The notes below the pieces were generated by a model, which was given only the letters and a program-made list of their open reading frames with translations, was not told the DNA's origin and did no database searches. Of a stretch of 64,000 nucleotides of DNA, positions 45,293 to 55,409 are shown piece by piece. This DNA is from CBDCIS01 sp965217565 (GTDB taxonomy: Bacteria > Chloroflexota > Dehalococcoidia > Lucifugimonadales > CATOSD01): contig CBDCIS010000001.1 of assembly GCA_965217565.1 (NCBI GenBank), positions 314,506-378,505 on the forward strand, in the 5' to 3' direction. Position 1 is the stretch's first letter. Each line of letters starts with the position of its first letter. The position numbers and the translations under genes are program-made.

Positions 45293-45801
45293 TTCGTCCA
45301 GTCCACGACGCCAACGATTGCTAGGATAACCATAACCGTCAGCCCCACATGAAGCCCAGCAAAGAGAATAGGTATCCACCGTTCGATCTTCGTCACAGCA
45401 CGATACGCCGTGCCTTGTCCCTCCTCAGCCAATCGCCACTCATGCCTGTACATCGCCGCTGGCAGATGCTGCTCGAACTCGTGAATCACATCGAACTTGA
45501 TGCGATTCAGGTCAGCGTGTGACTTTATGATCAGATACCAGAGCAAGGATACGGGAATGCCTATAACGGGAATAAGCAGCGTCCAGTAGCCCTGGCCAAA
45601 GTTTGCAGACTGTAGGCCGTACAGCGCAACCAACGCGGCGTTAATAGTCAGCAGGTAGCGGTTTGAGTTGACGCGGCGCGTGCTGACGTTCTCAGCAGAC
45701 TGCACGTAGAGCTTGTACTGCTCAAGCAGGTCTGACTTGAACGACTCGCCGTAGGACTCTTCGGTCTTAGGAATCAATGATTCGCAGTTCTGGGCATCCA
45801 T
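45289..45801 (-). CDS. Small membrane protein, RipA-family-like
   Basis: A 170-residue protein from the ATG at 45801; upstream in-frame sequence is a shadow of the TIR-like gene. LLEQYKLYVQSAENVSTRRV then NRYLLTINAALVALYGL, GYWTLLIPVIGIPVSLLWYL, HADLNRIKFDVIHEFEQHLP and a last helix (ILFAGLHVGLTVMVILAIVG) match small membrane proteins annotated as RipA-family octameric membrane proteins, often beside TIR-like genes. It lies 2 bases after the TIR-like gene and overlaps hsdR. A membrane effector role is inference. Confidence 0.65.
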
Positions 45802-45803
45802 AC

Positions 45804-46193
45804 CTACCTCGGACGAGCGATGAGTTCTTTCAGGGTAGGCCAAGTCCAAGGATGCATCACCTTCTTCTTGGGCGCTGTGTTTGGCCGAGAACATTGCCCT
45901 TGCCTGCGGCCCTTCAACAAGAAGTACGGTTTCTTCTCTTCCCGAGTAATAGCAACCTCGCCTGCTACTCCGCTGGCCTTGTGCGTACGGTGGCCGCAGA
46001 TAACAATGACGAGATCGCACCTGCGTATCCGAGACCGCACCTCATCTCGCCATTTTTCATTGATTCGTCCGTACACAGACTCATCCTTTATGCTGAATGG
46101 CGAATCTGACCTCTCAGCTTGGGCGACTAAATCGCCCCTCAGGTCCTTGTCGTTGTCGTAGTCAAAGCTGATGAATACGCTCTTGGTAGCCAT
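45804..46193 (-). CDS. ThsB-like TIR-fold protein (MTH538 family)
   Basis: A 129-residue protein: SVFISFDYDNDKDLRGDLVA, SPFSIKDESVYGRINEKWRD, IRRCDLVIVICGHRTHKASG, VAGEVAITREEKKPYFLLKG. This is the DUF1863/MTH538 TIR-like fold used by Thoeris ThsB proteins, which sense phage and make a cyclic ADP-ribose-type signal. The C-terminal half is diverged, with CSRPNTAPKKK. It is paired tightly with the membrane protein gene. Confidence 0.75.
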   Translation of the reverse strand: MATKSVFISFDYDNDKDLRGDLVAQAERSDSPFSIKDESVYGRINEKWRDEVRSRIRRCDLVIVICGHRTHKASGVAGEVAITREEKKPYFLLKGRRQGQCSRPNTAPKKKVMHPWTWPTLKELIARPR

Positions 46194-46284
46194 AATTGCC
46201 TCACATTCAAGTGGAATCCCTAATTCAAGCGCGTCTCCCCTTCAGCCACATCTCTAACTGTCCTGGAATGGTGTTTCCACATAG

Positions 46285-47037
46285 TCAAAACGGCAGTTTA
46301 TCTAAATCCACCACGGTCGCTCGCTCAAGCCACCGGGTGCTTTGGTCAAACTTGTCCCGCCTAAGCGCGTATTCATCGCCAGTCAAACGACTCAATTCTC
46401 CGGCAGCGATTGGGTGAAACTCAAATGCGCGATAGACTTGGGGATTCCCATTAAATGATTCCACGAACAAATTCGCCTGCGTGGTGGATAGTGTGTCGAA
46501 TCTAGACAGGAATTGAGCGAGATAGTTTGCTTGAGAGAAACTATCTGCTTGCCTCATAGCTTCGATATAAATATCCTTGCCAAGTTCTCTCAACCTGTCG
46601 TCATTTCCTTGATACTTGAAGAGGAATTCTACAATGCCCTTGCCAACTTGTATGCCGTTAACGCCAGACACAGAGATGGCTTGGTATCTGCCTATGAGTC
46701 CATATGGGTCCTTTCCAATGCGGATCGGTATAACTGGTATCCCACGCCCAGAGGCTGCCCCGATTTCCTGATCAGTCCACTTGCTGTCACTGAATTTCTC
46801 GGTAAGCAATGCAATCAATAGGTCCATACTAAGAAGCGCTCGCTTAATCTCTGTTTCCCATTCCTCCATTGGTTCAATGTCCTCGTGAGCTACGAAAGAA
46901 GCTATACCGTAATTGGCGAGTTCATTTTTCATATCAGTCGCCAGTTTCTTGTCCTCAGCTATGTGGCTGATGAACGCCCGAACCGTGCCTTGCCCCCAAA
47001 GCCGTTCCAAGTCTGCCATTTCCAAATCAACCATCAA
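46285..47037 (-). CDS. TIR-domain protein
   Basis: A 250-residue protein. The TIR domain spans about residues 18-130: VRAFISHIAEDKKLATDMKN, GIASFVAHEDIEPMEEWETE, IKRALLSMDLLIALLTEKFS, SKWTDQEIGAASGRGIPVIP. The Glu in WETEIKRAL is the usual NADase position. The C-terminal 110 residues are helical (LSRFDTLSTTQANLFVES). The DNA here (about 46200-47030) is visibly AT-richer than the RM genes, pointing to separate acquisition. Likely an NAD-consuming abortive-infection effector or signal synthase; that is inference. Confidence 0.8.
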   Translation of the reverse strand: MMVDLEMADLERLWGQGTVRAFISHIAEDKKLATDMKNELANYGIASFVAHEDIEPMEEWETEIKRALLSMDLLIALLTEKFSDSKWTDQEIGAASGRGIPVIPIRIGKDPYGLIGRYQAISVSGVNGIQVGKGIVEFLFKYQGNDDRLRELGKDIYIEAMRQADSFSQANYLAQFLSRFDTLSTTQANLFVESFNGNPQVYRAFEFHPIAAGELSRLTGDEYALRRDKFDQSTRWLERATVVDLDKLPF

Positions 47038-47044
47038 GATTTCC

Positions 47045-48665
<1,621 letters not shown>

Positions 48666-48691
<26 letters not shown>

Positions 48692-49097
48692 GCAAGCGGT
48701 TCAAGAGATAGCGAGCCTCCTGGAGGAAGTCCGGGACGCTCTCGAACACCTCCTGCGCCTTCTCTTCGTTGTAGGTGTGGCTGGTCGTGCCGCGGTTCCT
48801 GCGGAACTCAAGCCACTCCGGGAGCTCCGACCTGAGAAGAGCCTGTCTGTAGGCTTCGCGTATCACGTCGTTGAAGACGAGCTCGTCGATCTCCGCCGGG
48901 TTGGCAGAGGCGAGTTCAAGATAGCGCCTCAGCATTCTGAAGGAGAGCTCGTAGGTGAACTCGAAGGCCTGGATTACGGCAGCCCTCAGATGCCTTTTGA
49001 GGCGAGGGTAGTCCAAGGCCAAGTCGGAGTTGTAGATGTCCAGGGCCTCTTCCAACTGGGCAACGGCGTCTTCCAGTGGTGTCAAGTCAAGCTTCAT
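48666..49097 (-). CDS. hepT: HepT-type HEPN protein (nucleotidyltransferase partner)
   Basis: A 143-residue all-helical protein: LDLTPLEDAVAQLEEALDIY, VIQAFEFTYELSFRMLRRYL, and the active-site RNRGTTSHTY, in which R-GTTS-H-T-Y fits the RX4HXY motif of HepT toxins. In MntA/HepT systems the nucleotidyltransferase adenylylates this Tyr to block the RNase. Here the partner is the N-terminus of HsdS, immediately downstream. The ATG at 49097 is chosen over 49118 because the family starts at this position. Confidence 0.85.
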
Positions 49098-49171
49098 CGG
49101 GCATCCTCTATCTTCCAAACCCCAGGCCCTTGATATTCATTCGATGACCGTGTCCAGCATGGCGGTTCGAT

Positions 49172-49786
49172 CTAATTGCTGAAGGGCTGGCATAGCTTCC
49201 GCGAGGTGTCTTCGCCCAATTCAGGGCAGTAGTCCTGTAGGACGCCTGGGGTGATCTCGCTGATGCGTAGGCCGCGCCCTTGGCGAATGTGTTTGACAGC
49301 ACCTGGCAGTGCATCCATTAGAGGTGAAACGAGGTCCTCTGCTAGGGCGTACTGCCCTTCATGGCACTCCACTTCCGGTACTCGACTGTTTTGGAACCAC
49401 GCGGCAAGTCCCTCTTCCAGCCAGTTGGCGGGGCGTCCGTCAACCTGCTTGTTCCAAGGATCGAGCAAGTGGAGGCACTCATGCGCCAGTTGCCACCGTG
49501 CCCTTACCGAGTCAGTGAGTGCATTTGAGGTCAGACGGATAGCGACATGCCGGGACCGCCGCTCGGGATCGTCAGGCGCAATTCCGCTATCTGGATACCA
49601 GAGACGTGGACATGCGCCTGGCGTCGAGTCGATTTCGATGCCAACCAGAGTGAACGAGTGATCTCTTGGCCCAAAGAGGTGCTCGATATCGGCCAAGAAC
49701 CGGCTGACATCTATCGGAAGCGTCAGTGCCCAATGGCTACCATCCTCCTGCAATCGGGTAACGAACAAGGATTCAATGGTAGTCAC
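49172..49786 (-). CDS. HEXXH metallopeptidase-like protein in the RM operon
   Basis: A GTG at 49786 overlaps the hsdM stop (GTGA), giving 204 residues; sequence upstream in this frame is an hsdM shadow. LAHECLHLLDPWNKQ then NWLEEGLAAWF fits HEXXH-X18-E, the zinc site of gluzincin proteases. The N-terminus (FVTRLQEDGSHWALTLPIDV) is beta-like. No RM function for such a protein is known to me; proteolytic control of restriction or of the HepT protein is speculation. Confidence 0.7.
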   Translation of the reverse strand: MTTIESLFVTRLQEDGSHWALTLPIDVSRFLADIEHLFGPRDHSFTLVGIEIDSTPGACPRLWYPDSGIAPDDPERRSRHVAIRLTSNALTDSVRARWQLAHECLHLLDPWNKQVDGRPANWLEEGLAAWFQNSRVPEVECHEGQYALAEDLVSPLMDALPGAVKHIRQGRGLRISEITPGVLQDYCPELGEDTSRKLCQPFSN

Positions 49787-51351
49787 CGATGCCCTCCGAA
49801 CCCCAAGCGCTCCAGGTTCGCCTCGATCTCCGCGTCCAGCCGTTGCGCCTCGGCCTGCTGCTCCCGCCACTGGGCGGAGAGACGGGCCATCTTCTCCTCA
49901 AACGGCTCTCCGTCGTCCTCCTGCGGCGCTGCGCCGACGTACCGGCCTGGGGTGAGCACGTGACCATGTTTCCGGACTTCCTCCAGCGTCGCGCTCTTGC
50001 AGAAGCCGGGGACGTCCTCGTATTCGCCAGCGTCCTTGCCGCGCCAGGCGTGGTAGGTGTCGGCGACGTGGGTGATGTCCTCCGTGGACAGGTCGCGCCG
50101 CGTGCGGTCGAGCATGTGCCCTAGCTTGCGGGCGTCTATGAAGAGCGTTTCGCCCAGACGGTCTCCTTCCTGCCGCCCCCGACGCAGGAACCAGAGGCAG
50201 GCGGGTATCTGGGTGGAGCGGAAGAGCTGGCCCGGCAGGGCGATGATGCAGTCCACGAGGCCAGCCTCGATTATATTCTTGCGTATCTCACCCTCACCGG
50301 ACTGGTTCGACGACATGGAGCCGTTGGCAAGGACGAAGCCCGCGATGCCTCGTGGCGCCAGGTGATACAGGAAGTGCTGGACCCAGGCGAAGTTGGCGTT
50401 GCCCACCGGCGGGACGCCGTGCTCCCACCGCTTATCATCCCTGAGCTGCTCGCCTCCCCAATCGGAGACGTTGAAGGGCGGATTGGCCAGGATGTAGTCG
50501 GCCCGCAGGTCCGGGTGACTGTCGTTGCGGAAGCTGTCTCCGTGCTCGATGCGGCCCTCGATGCCCCGGATCGCTAGGTTCATCCTGGCCATGCGCCAAG
50601 TGGTGTAGTTGGACTCCTGGCCGTAGATGGAGATGTCGCCCCTGGCTCTACCCGCGTTGCCGTTGCCGCTGGCGTGGGCGCGGATGAACTCCACCGACTG
50701 GACGAACATGCCGGAGGAGCCGCAGCACGGGTCGTACACGCGGCCCTGGTACGGCTCCAGCATCTCCACGAGGAGCCGCACGACCGAGCGCGGGGTGTAG
50801 AACTCGCCACCCTTCCTGCCCTCGGCCAGGGCGAACTGCTCCAGGAAATACTCATAGACGTTGCCTAGCACATCCGTGGCGCGGGCCTCAGCGCCGCCGA
50901 CCTTGATATTGCTCACCATGTCGACCACCTGCCCCAATCGGGTCTTGTCCAGGGCAGGCCGGGCGTAGTCCTTGGGCAGCACATCCTTGAGTACCGAGTT
51001 GTCCCGCTCGATGGCGACCATGGCGGCGTCGACCAATCGCCCGATGTTGGGCTGACGTGTCTGGTTCTTGAGGTACTGCCAGCGTGCCTCGGAAGGCACC
51101 CAGAAGATATTCTCCGCGATGTACTCGTCCCGGTCCTCGGCGGCCTCTTCACCTAATTCGACAAGCACCTCCGCGTGCCGCTCCTCGAAGGCGTCGGAGA
51201 TGTACTTTAGGAAGATGAGGCCGAGGACGACGTGCTTGTATTCGGCGGCGTCCATGCTCCCCCGTAGGGCGTCGGCCATTCGCCAGTACTCAGCCTCGTG
51301 GCCCGTCTTGATGGCATCGCCTTTTGGCTTTGCTGTCTGAGCAGTAGACAC
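49783..51351 (-). CDS. hsdM: Type I restriction-modification methyltransferase, M subunit
   Basis: A GTG at 51351 with GAGGTAAGGA upstream gives 522 residues; a longer start would overlap the small gene upstream. The N-terminal helical domain has YWRMADALRGSMDAAEYKHV, then motif I in YDPCCGSSGMFVQS and the catalytic NPPFNVSDWGG. The C-terminus has helices (RLSAQWREQQAEAQRLDAEI) for HsdS binding. It methylates adenine in the recognition site chosen by HsdS. Confidence 0.95.
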   Translation of the reverse strand: MSTAQTAKPKGDAIKTGHEAEYWRMADALRGSMDAAEYKHVVLGLIFLKYISDAFEERHAEVLVELGEEAAEDRDEYIAENIFWVPSEARWQYLKNQTRQPNIGRLVDAAMVAIERDNSVLKDVLPKDYARPALDKTRLGQVVDMVSNIKVGGAEARATDVLGNVYEYFLEQFALAEGRKGGEFYTPRSVVRLLVEMLEPYQGRVYDPCCGSSGMFVQSVEFIRAHASGNGNAGRARGDISIYGQESNYTTWRMARMNLAIRGIEGRIEHGDSFRNDSHPDLRADYILANPPFNVSDWGGEQLRDDKRWEHGVPPVGNANFAWVQHFLYHLAPRGIAGFVLANGSMSSNQSGEGEIRKNIIEAGLVDCIIALPGQLFRSTQIPACLWFLRRGRQEGDRLGETLFIDARKLGHMLDRTRRDLSTEDITHVADTYHAWRGKDAGEYEDVPGFCKSATLEEVRKHGHVLTPGRYVGAAPQEDDGEPFEEKMARLSAQWREQQAEAQRLDAEIEANLERLGFGGHR

Positions 51352-51356
51352 TGTCC

Positions 51357-51599
51357 TTACCTCACTCGTTTTCCTCTGGCTCGCCACTTCGTAACTTCCT
51401 GCCTGGCATTCTTGCCGCCGGGTCCATAGCCGTGGCGGTCTAGAAACTCGGGAACTCCGCCGTACTCGACCGCAATTATTGCGGACTCGGCAGTCTTGTC
51501 ATGCCCAGGCAGGAAGAAAGAGCCGATTGCAGTCTCGGCACCGCACCCACACCAACATTCCCCTGTTGGCAGTAGGCGCTTCGTTGAAGTCATTGTCAT
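51357..51599 (-). CDS. Small Cys-rich protein at the head of the RM operon
   Basis: An 80-residue protein: GECWCGCGAETAIGSFFLPG then HDKTAESAIIAVEYGGVPEF, ending in a basic tail (EVTKWRARGKRVR). The CWCGCG/H pattern suggests one zinc ion. It ends 5 bases before the hsdM start and is the first gene of the operon. No family name is recognised, but the clear motifs argue for a real gene. Confidence 0.6.
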   Translation of the reverse strand: MTMTSTKRLLPTGECWCGCGAETAIGSFFLPGHDKTAESAIIAVEYGGVPEFLDRHGYGPGGKNARQEVTKWRARGKRVR

Positions 51600-51839
51600 C
51601 TCCCCTATACGAAACTATTCGGAATACCCTTGGATGCTGCCCAAGAATACGCCCCAAGGCGAGTTCAAGTCAATGTCGTTCGTCTGTCAAGCAACCTAGC
51701 GCTACGCTCACCCACTTACCACGAAGTCGACTTGGGCACAATGGCTTACAAGGCATTACATAAGAAGGCCTCCGGCGAAAATAGAAGTTGGGCGACTGTC
51801 TACTGCAGAAATACACGAACACAGCAAGTGTGGAAAGAG

Positions 51840-52345
51840 GACCGCAGCTTGGCTCTCGCCGACCGACAGCTACTCCACGCCCTCAGCCGGACGCCTCTCG
51901 TTGATTCGACGGACTTGGCGCTCATCCTCGACGAGCCGCACGCCACCGCCCACCGCTCCCTTGGGCAATCTGCTGGCAGAGGGTATCGTCGAGAGGGCGA
52001 TCCACGGCACCGCCCACTTGCCGTCGAGCCAGAGATACCACCTGACGACTAAGGGCATCGGCGAAGCCGACTGGGTGCTGGACTGGCCACACCCTCGGAC
52101 TTCGTGCGGTCCTACCCCGCGTCCAGAGAGTGGCTGACGCTGCTCATCTGCAGGATGGAGGCGGTGGCCGCCATCTACCGATTCGCCGCCTCAATGTCCC
52201 CGGCATCGACGGGCTCCGGTCACGCGTGGAGTTCCATCGCCGGGGGCGCTTCGACGCCACCGTCATCCTCCACGACGGCCGCAGCTTCGGCGTGGCACGC
52301 CAGGGGCTCGCCCTGCGGCGGTGGCGGCCATCCCATCATCCTGTA
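51840..52345 (+). pseudogene. Decayed replication-relaxation family gene
   Basis: Several frames each hold parts of one protein: RQLLHALSRTPLVDSTDLAL (winged helix), then GNLLAEGIVERAIHGTAHLP and YHLTTKGIGEADWVL, then MEAVAAIYRFAASMSP, then FDATVILHDGRSFGVARQGL. These align in order with the intact gene at 2047-3702 (FLDRAELAAV; LHLTAAGLRRL; LASIYRLAVSVS; GGRTVGIVRQGLT). At least three frameshifts and loss of the C-terminal half make it a pseudogene. No gene is seen in 51600-51840 or 52346-52578. Confidence 0.7.
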
Positions 52346-52578
52346 GGAGGCTTCGGCTTTCTCTGCCACTGACCTGTGTGGCCCCAATACTGCCTACTCC
52401 GATTAGGCTGCGACTACTGCGCGGGCTGTGACCACATAAGAAAACTTCGGCCAGCAGCGCAGTCGGCAGACCCGTCCTTCGATCCACCTAAGTTGAAAGG
52501 GCAGTAGTCGTCCAATGGGAGTTGTCTCCTACTCGACTCCGGCTGCCTCCAAATCGACTGTCCACGAGAACCGCACTT

Positions 52579-52604
52579 TGTTGTGTCGATTGACAGACAA
52601 AGAA
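52579..52604 (+). other. attR: P arm plus AA core
   Basis: The 24-bp arm TGTTGTGTCGATTG + ACAGACAAAG (52579-52602) is followed by the core AA (52603-52604) and then helicase codons from 52605 (C GAT TAC AGC). It mirrors the attL arm at 19 of 24 positions. Confidence 0.85.
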
Positions 52605-53322
52605 CGATTACAGCACTTACGTAATGCGGCAGGCGTCGCGGCGGTCGTGGCGCATCGGGCAGACCCGCCCGGTCAAGGTGGTGTTCATGTCCTACCGGAA
52701 CACGCTGCAGGCCGACGCGCTGAAGCTGGTGGCGAAGAAGATGCAGAGCTCGCTCGCCGTCGAGGGAGAGCTGCCGGAGGACGGGCTTGCGGCCTATGGG
52801 GACGAAGGCGACGACGTGATGATGGCCCTGGCCCGCAAGATCGTCAGCGGGGACGAGGAGGAGGCCGGCGACGAGGCGGTGGAGGAGGTGTTCGCCCAGG
52901 CCAGGGACGCCGAGGCCGCCGCAGAAGAGTTCCTGGTGGACGACGGCTGGAAGGTCGTCGAGATCGAGCCGGAGGCCGTCGGGGTCAACGGCAACGGCCA
53001 CCACGGCAACGGCCACGACCCCTTCGGCATCGGGGCGACGGTCGAGCTGGCCCCGGTCAACAGCCTGCCCCGTACTGGATACGGGGGTCACGCCAACGGG
53101 AACGGCCATGCGCCCGCCCCGATCAACGGCAACGGGACCAACGGACACCACGACGAGGCCGAGGAGGCGCAGCAGTCGCTGTTCTCCTGGGCCGAGTTCA
53201 TGGCCGAGGAGCCGGTCAAGCCGAAGCGCAGGAACGGCAAGCCGCAGCCCGCGACCCTTTCGATGTTCGAGTGGGCGATGGAGCAGGACCGGGAATCGGA
53301 GCTGGTCGGCGCGGGACGCTAG
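52605..53322 (+). CDS. SNF2/DEAD-type helicase, 3' part (motif VI onward)
   Basis: Restored reading is ETEN-DYSTYVMRQASRRSW-RIGQ, the helicase motif VI. Then come RPVKVVFMSYRNTLQADALK, an acidic stretch, Gly/Asn/His-rich low complexity (GVNGNGHHGNGHD), and a C-terminal conserved tail (LFSWAEFMAEE; LSMFEWAMEQD). While the 23.9-kb element is integrated this part has no start of its own except an ATG at 52624, so it is probably silent. The helicase belongs to the conjugative-element module, adjacent to the PRTRC cassette. Confidence 0.85.
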
Positions 53323-53337
53323 ACCGCAGTCTACGGA

Positions 53338-53370
53338 GAGAGGCCGTCGCCAATGGAGCGGCGGCCTCTC
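53338..53370 (+). terminator. Intergenic stem-loop
   Basis: GAGAGGCCG (53338-53346) pairs perfectly with CGGCCTCTC (53362-53370), with TCGC opposite GCGG. It follows the helicase and precedes the ubiquitin-like gene. Same family as the earlier stem-loops. Confidence 0.6.
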
Positions 53371-53450
53371 CCGCCCATACGGTGTCCTGAGCAGGACGCC
53401 GCAACCGGCAAGGCAGGAAGACAAGCAACCTTCACAAAGGAGAAGAACCA

Positions 53451-53651
53451 ATGGCAAGAATCTTTGTCTACGACGACCGCGAGTTCCCCGACCCCGATGC
53501 CGGGATGACCGTCGACGAGGTGAAGGCAACGCTCTCGGATTTCTACGGCGAGATCGCAAACGCCTCAGTGAAAGAGACCAAGCGCGGCGAGGACACCATC
53601 TACGAGTTCCAGCGGCGGGTGGGCACCAAGGGGGCCTTCACCCGCGAGTAA
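53451..53651 (+). CDS. PRTRC protein C: prokaryotic ubiquitin-like protein
   Basis: A 66-residue protein with AAGGAG upstream: RIFVYDDREFPDPDAGMTVD, EVKATLSDFYGEIANASVKE, GEDTIYEFQRRVGTKG-AFTRE. It matches PRTRC system protein C, classed as a prokaryotic ubiquitin-like (beta-grasp) protein. The conserved domain ends at GTKG, with five extra residues after the Gly. In ubiquitin-like pathways such tails are trimmed by a JAB protease to expose the terminal Gly; a JAB gene lies at 55396. That processing is inference. Confidence 0.85.
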   Translation: MARIFVYDDREFPDPDAGMTVDEVKATLSDFYGEIANASVKETKRGEDTIYEFQRRVGTKGAFTRE

Positions 53652-53663
53652 GGAGGGCATCCG

Positions 53664-53894
53664 ATGGACACCCGGACCTTCGCGGGCCTGCTGGCGGCGA
53701 CCCCGTCGGCGGGCCTCAGCATCATCGAGCTCACGGCGGAGCTCACACGGCCCGACGGCTCCCTCGACCTGGACGCCGCGGCCGCACGGCAGAAGGATGT
53801 CGAAATGGCCTGCACGCAGGCACAGGACTACGCCGCCTCAACGGGACGGCTCAAGGAGGCGCTTCGGTGGCAACTGCGGCCCCGGCGCTCCTGA
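53664..53894 (+). CDS. Small hypothetical protein in the PRTRC cassette
   Basis: A 76-residue protein with AAGGAGG upstream: DTRTFAGLLAATPSAGLSII, ELTAELTRPDGSLDLDAAAA, EMACTQAQDYAASTGRLKEA. Mostly helical. It overlaps the next gene by 28 bases. No family is recognised; position suggests a PRTRC accessory protein. Confidence 0.55.
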   Translation: MDTRTFAGLLAATPSAGLSIIELTAELTRPDGSLDLDAAAARQKDVEMACTQAQDYAASTGRLKEALRWQLRPRRS

Positions 53895-54721
53895 GCGGCC
53901 TGGCAACACTGCTCCTGCGGCGTCCGCCGTCGCTGCGGGAGCTGGTGACCATCGTCGGGTACGCCGACGACTACGCATGGTTCACGGGGCTGGTGCGCCA
54001 CCTCTTTCCCAATGAGGCGGAGGCGGCGCTCTCGGCCCCCGACGTGCGCACGAGGGTGGAGCGGTTCGCCAATCTCTTCGGCGAGCGCCACTTCCCCCTC
54101 TACGCCCCGTTCATCGAATACTGGATGGAATGGGAGGGGGAGGAACCCCCCTGGAGTTGGATGCGGAGGGGCATCCCCTTCGACCTGATGGGCTTCGGCT
54201 ACGACGGCCTCCACGAGCTGTGGAACGGCTACCGGGACGGCATCTCGGCCTTGCTCCTATTGACCAGGCCCCCGGACTCCTTCTACGGGGAGTCCGACGA
54301 GATACGGGTGGCCTGGCTTGAGTCGGCCGCGGAGCGCATCCCGCAATCGACCCTGGAGAGGATTACCCAGGGCGGCATACCCGTCGAGTACCTGACGGAG
54401 GCGGTGAAGGATACCCGGTTCGAGGGGGCGGCCCTAGCCGCCTCGTGGGTCTTCGCCGAGACCGGCAACTTCTTCCTCGACCATTCCTACGAGGATGGCA
54501 GCTACGACGGGTTCTGCGACCCCTGGGAGGACGAGATCATAGCCGATGGCACGGAGGAGTGGCGGAAGGCCAAGACCCTCATGGACTCGGTGTGCAGGCT
54601 GGCCGACTGGCTGGAGGAGGACCTCCCCGGCCGCTTCGCCGAGATGCTGGACACCGTCCTGCCCAGGGTCCCGGAGCGGATACAAGAACAAGGAAAGGAG
54701 GACGACGACCATGACGACTGA
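53867..54721 (+). CDS. PRTRC protein F-like
   Basis: A GTG at 53867 with AAGGAGG upstream gives 284 residues; earlier sequence in this frame is a shadow. It begins VATAAPALLSGLATLLLRRP, has many aromatics (FIEYWMEWEGEEPPWSW, MGFGYDGLHELWNGYRDGIS), and a helical acidic C-terminus (LADWLEEDLPGRFAEMLDTV). Size and place between PRTRC C and B fit PRTRC protein F. Sequence evidence alone is weak. Its stop overlaps the next start. Confidence 0.6.
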   Translation: MATAAPALLSGLATLLLRRPPSLRELVTIVGYADDYAWFTGLVRHLFPNEAEAALSAPDVRTRVERFANLFGERHFPLYAPFIEYWMEWEGEEPPWSWMRRGIPFDLMGFGYDGLHELWNGYRDGISALLLLTRPPDSFYGESDEIRVAWLESAAERIPQSTLERITQGGIPVEYLTEAVKDTRFEGAALAASWVFAETGNFFLDHSYEDGSYDGFCDPWEDEIIADGTEEWRKAKTLMDSVCRLADWLEEDLPGRFAEMLDTVLPRVPERIQEQGKEDDDHDD

Positions 54722-55409
54722 AACTGAGAAGACCGAGTGGTCCCTGCCGGGACCGGCCGACATGCCCAGGGACAAGCTGAGCCTTCAGCTGGAGGTGTAC
54801 GAGGAGACGCTGCTGCTGCGGGGCTTCGACGGCGACTCCACGTGGGTCAGGACCGTCTCGGCGGACGAGATCGCCAACGTCTTCACGCAGCACCTGGGCT
54901 TCTCCTCGGGGCTGCTGCCCCAGGACGCCCTCTGGTGGAACCAGGGTGAGACCGGGCAGGTGGTGGCCCTCTGGAGGCCGCCCCAGGTCTGGCCGGTGGC
55001 CCTGCAACGGGAGGCGTTCAAGCCCCCCGCCCGGCTCCGGCTGCCCATGCCGGGGCTGGTCTTCGTCTGCTCGCCGGGACGCGCGCCCTGGGTCTACGCG
55101 GCCCTGGAGCGTCCGACTAACCCCGATGAGCAGTTCTTCCGGATGCCCGCCTTCAACGTCTTCGGCGACGGGCGGGTCTGCCCCGGAAGTCACCGGTTCC
55201 CCGAGGAGACGGCCCAGATACCGGAGTCCTTCTTCTCGGGCACCGGGGACACGCGGGAGCGCTCGAAGAAGCACCCCGACAACCTGCACGCGCTATGGGA
55301 GGAGCTCGATGGACAGACTGAGTACCCGGTTGAGGACCTTGTTCCCCAGTGCACGGTGGCCCAGGTCATCGCGGCCTCCCAGGGGAGACGGGGCTATGGC
55401 TACCGCTAG
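54711..55409 (+). CDS. PRTRC protein B: prokaryotic E2-like protein
   Basis: A 232-residue protein with AAGGAGG upstream. LSLQLEVYEETLLLRGFDGD, VVALWRPPQVWPVAL, RLRLPMPGLVFVCSPGRAPW, VYAALERPTNPDEQFFRMPA, FNVFGDGRVCPGSHRFP. The FNVF-GRVCPGSH segment carries the candidate catalytic Cys of the E2-like family D described for PRTRC B proteins. In ubiquitin-like transfer an E2 accepts the Ub-like protein from the E1. The 14-base overlap with the JAB gene shows tight coupling. Confidence 0.8.
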   Translation: MTTETEKTEWSLPGPADMPRDKLSLQLEVYEETLLLRGFDGDSTWVRTVSADEIANVFTQHLGFSSGLLPQDALWWNQGETGQVVALWRPPQVWPVALQREAFKPPARLRLPMPGLVFVCSPGRAPWVYAALERPTNPDEQFFRMPAFNVFGDGRVCPGSHRFPEETAQIPESFFSGTGDTRERSKKHPDNLHALWEELDGQTEYPVEDLVPQCTVAQVIAASQGRRGYGYR

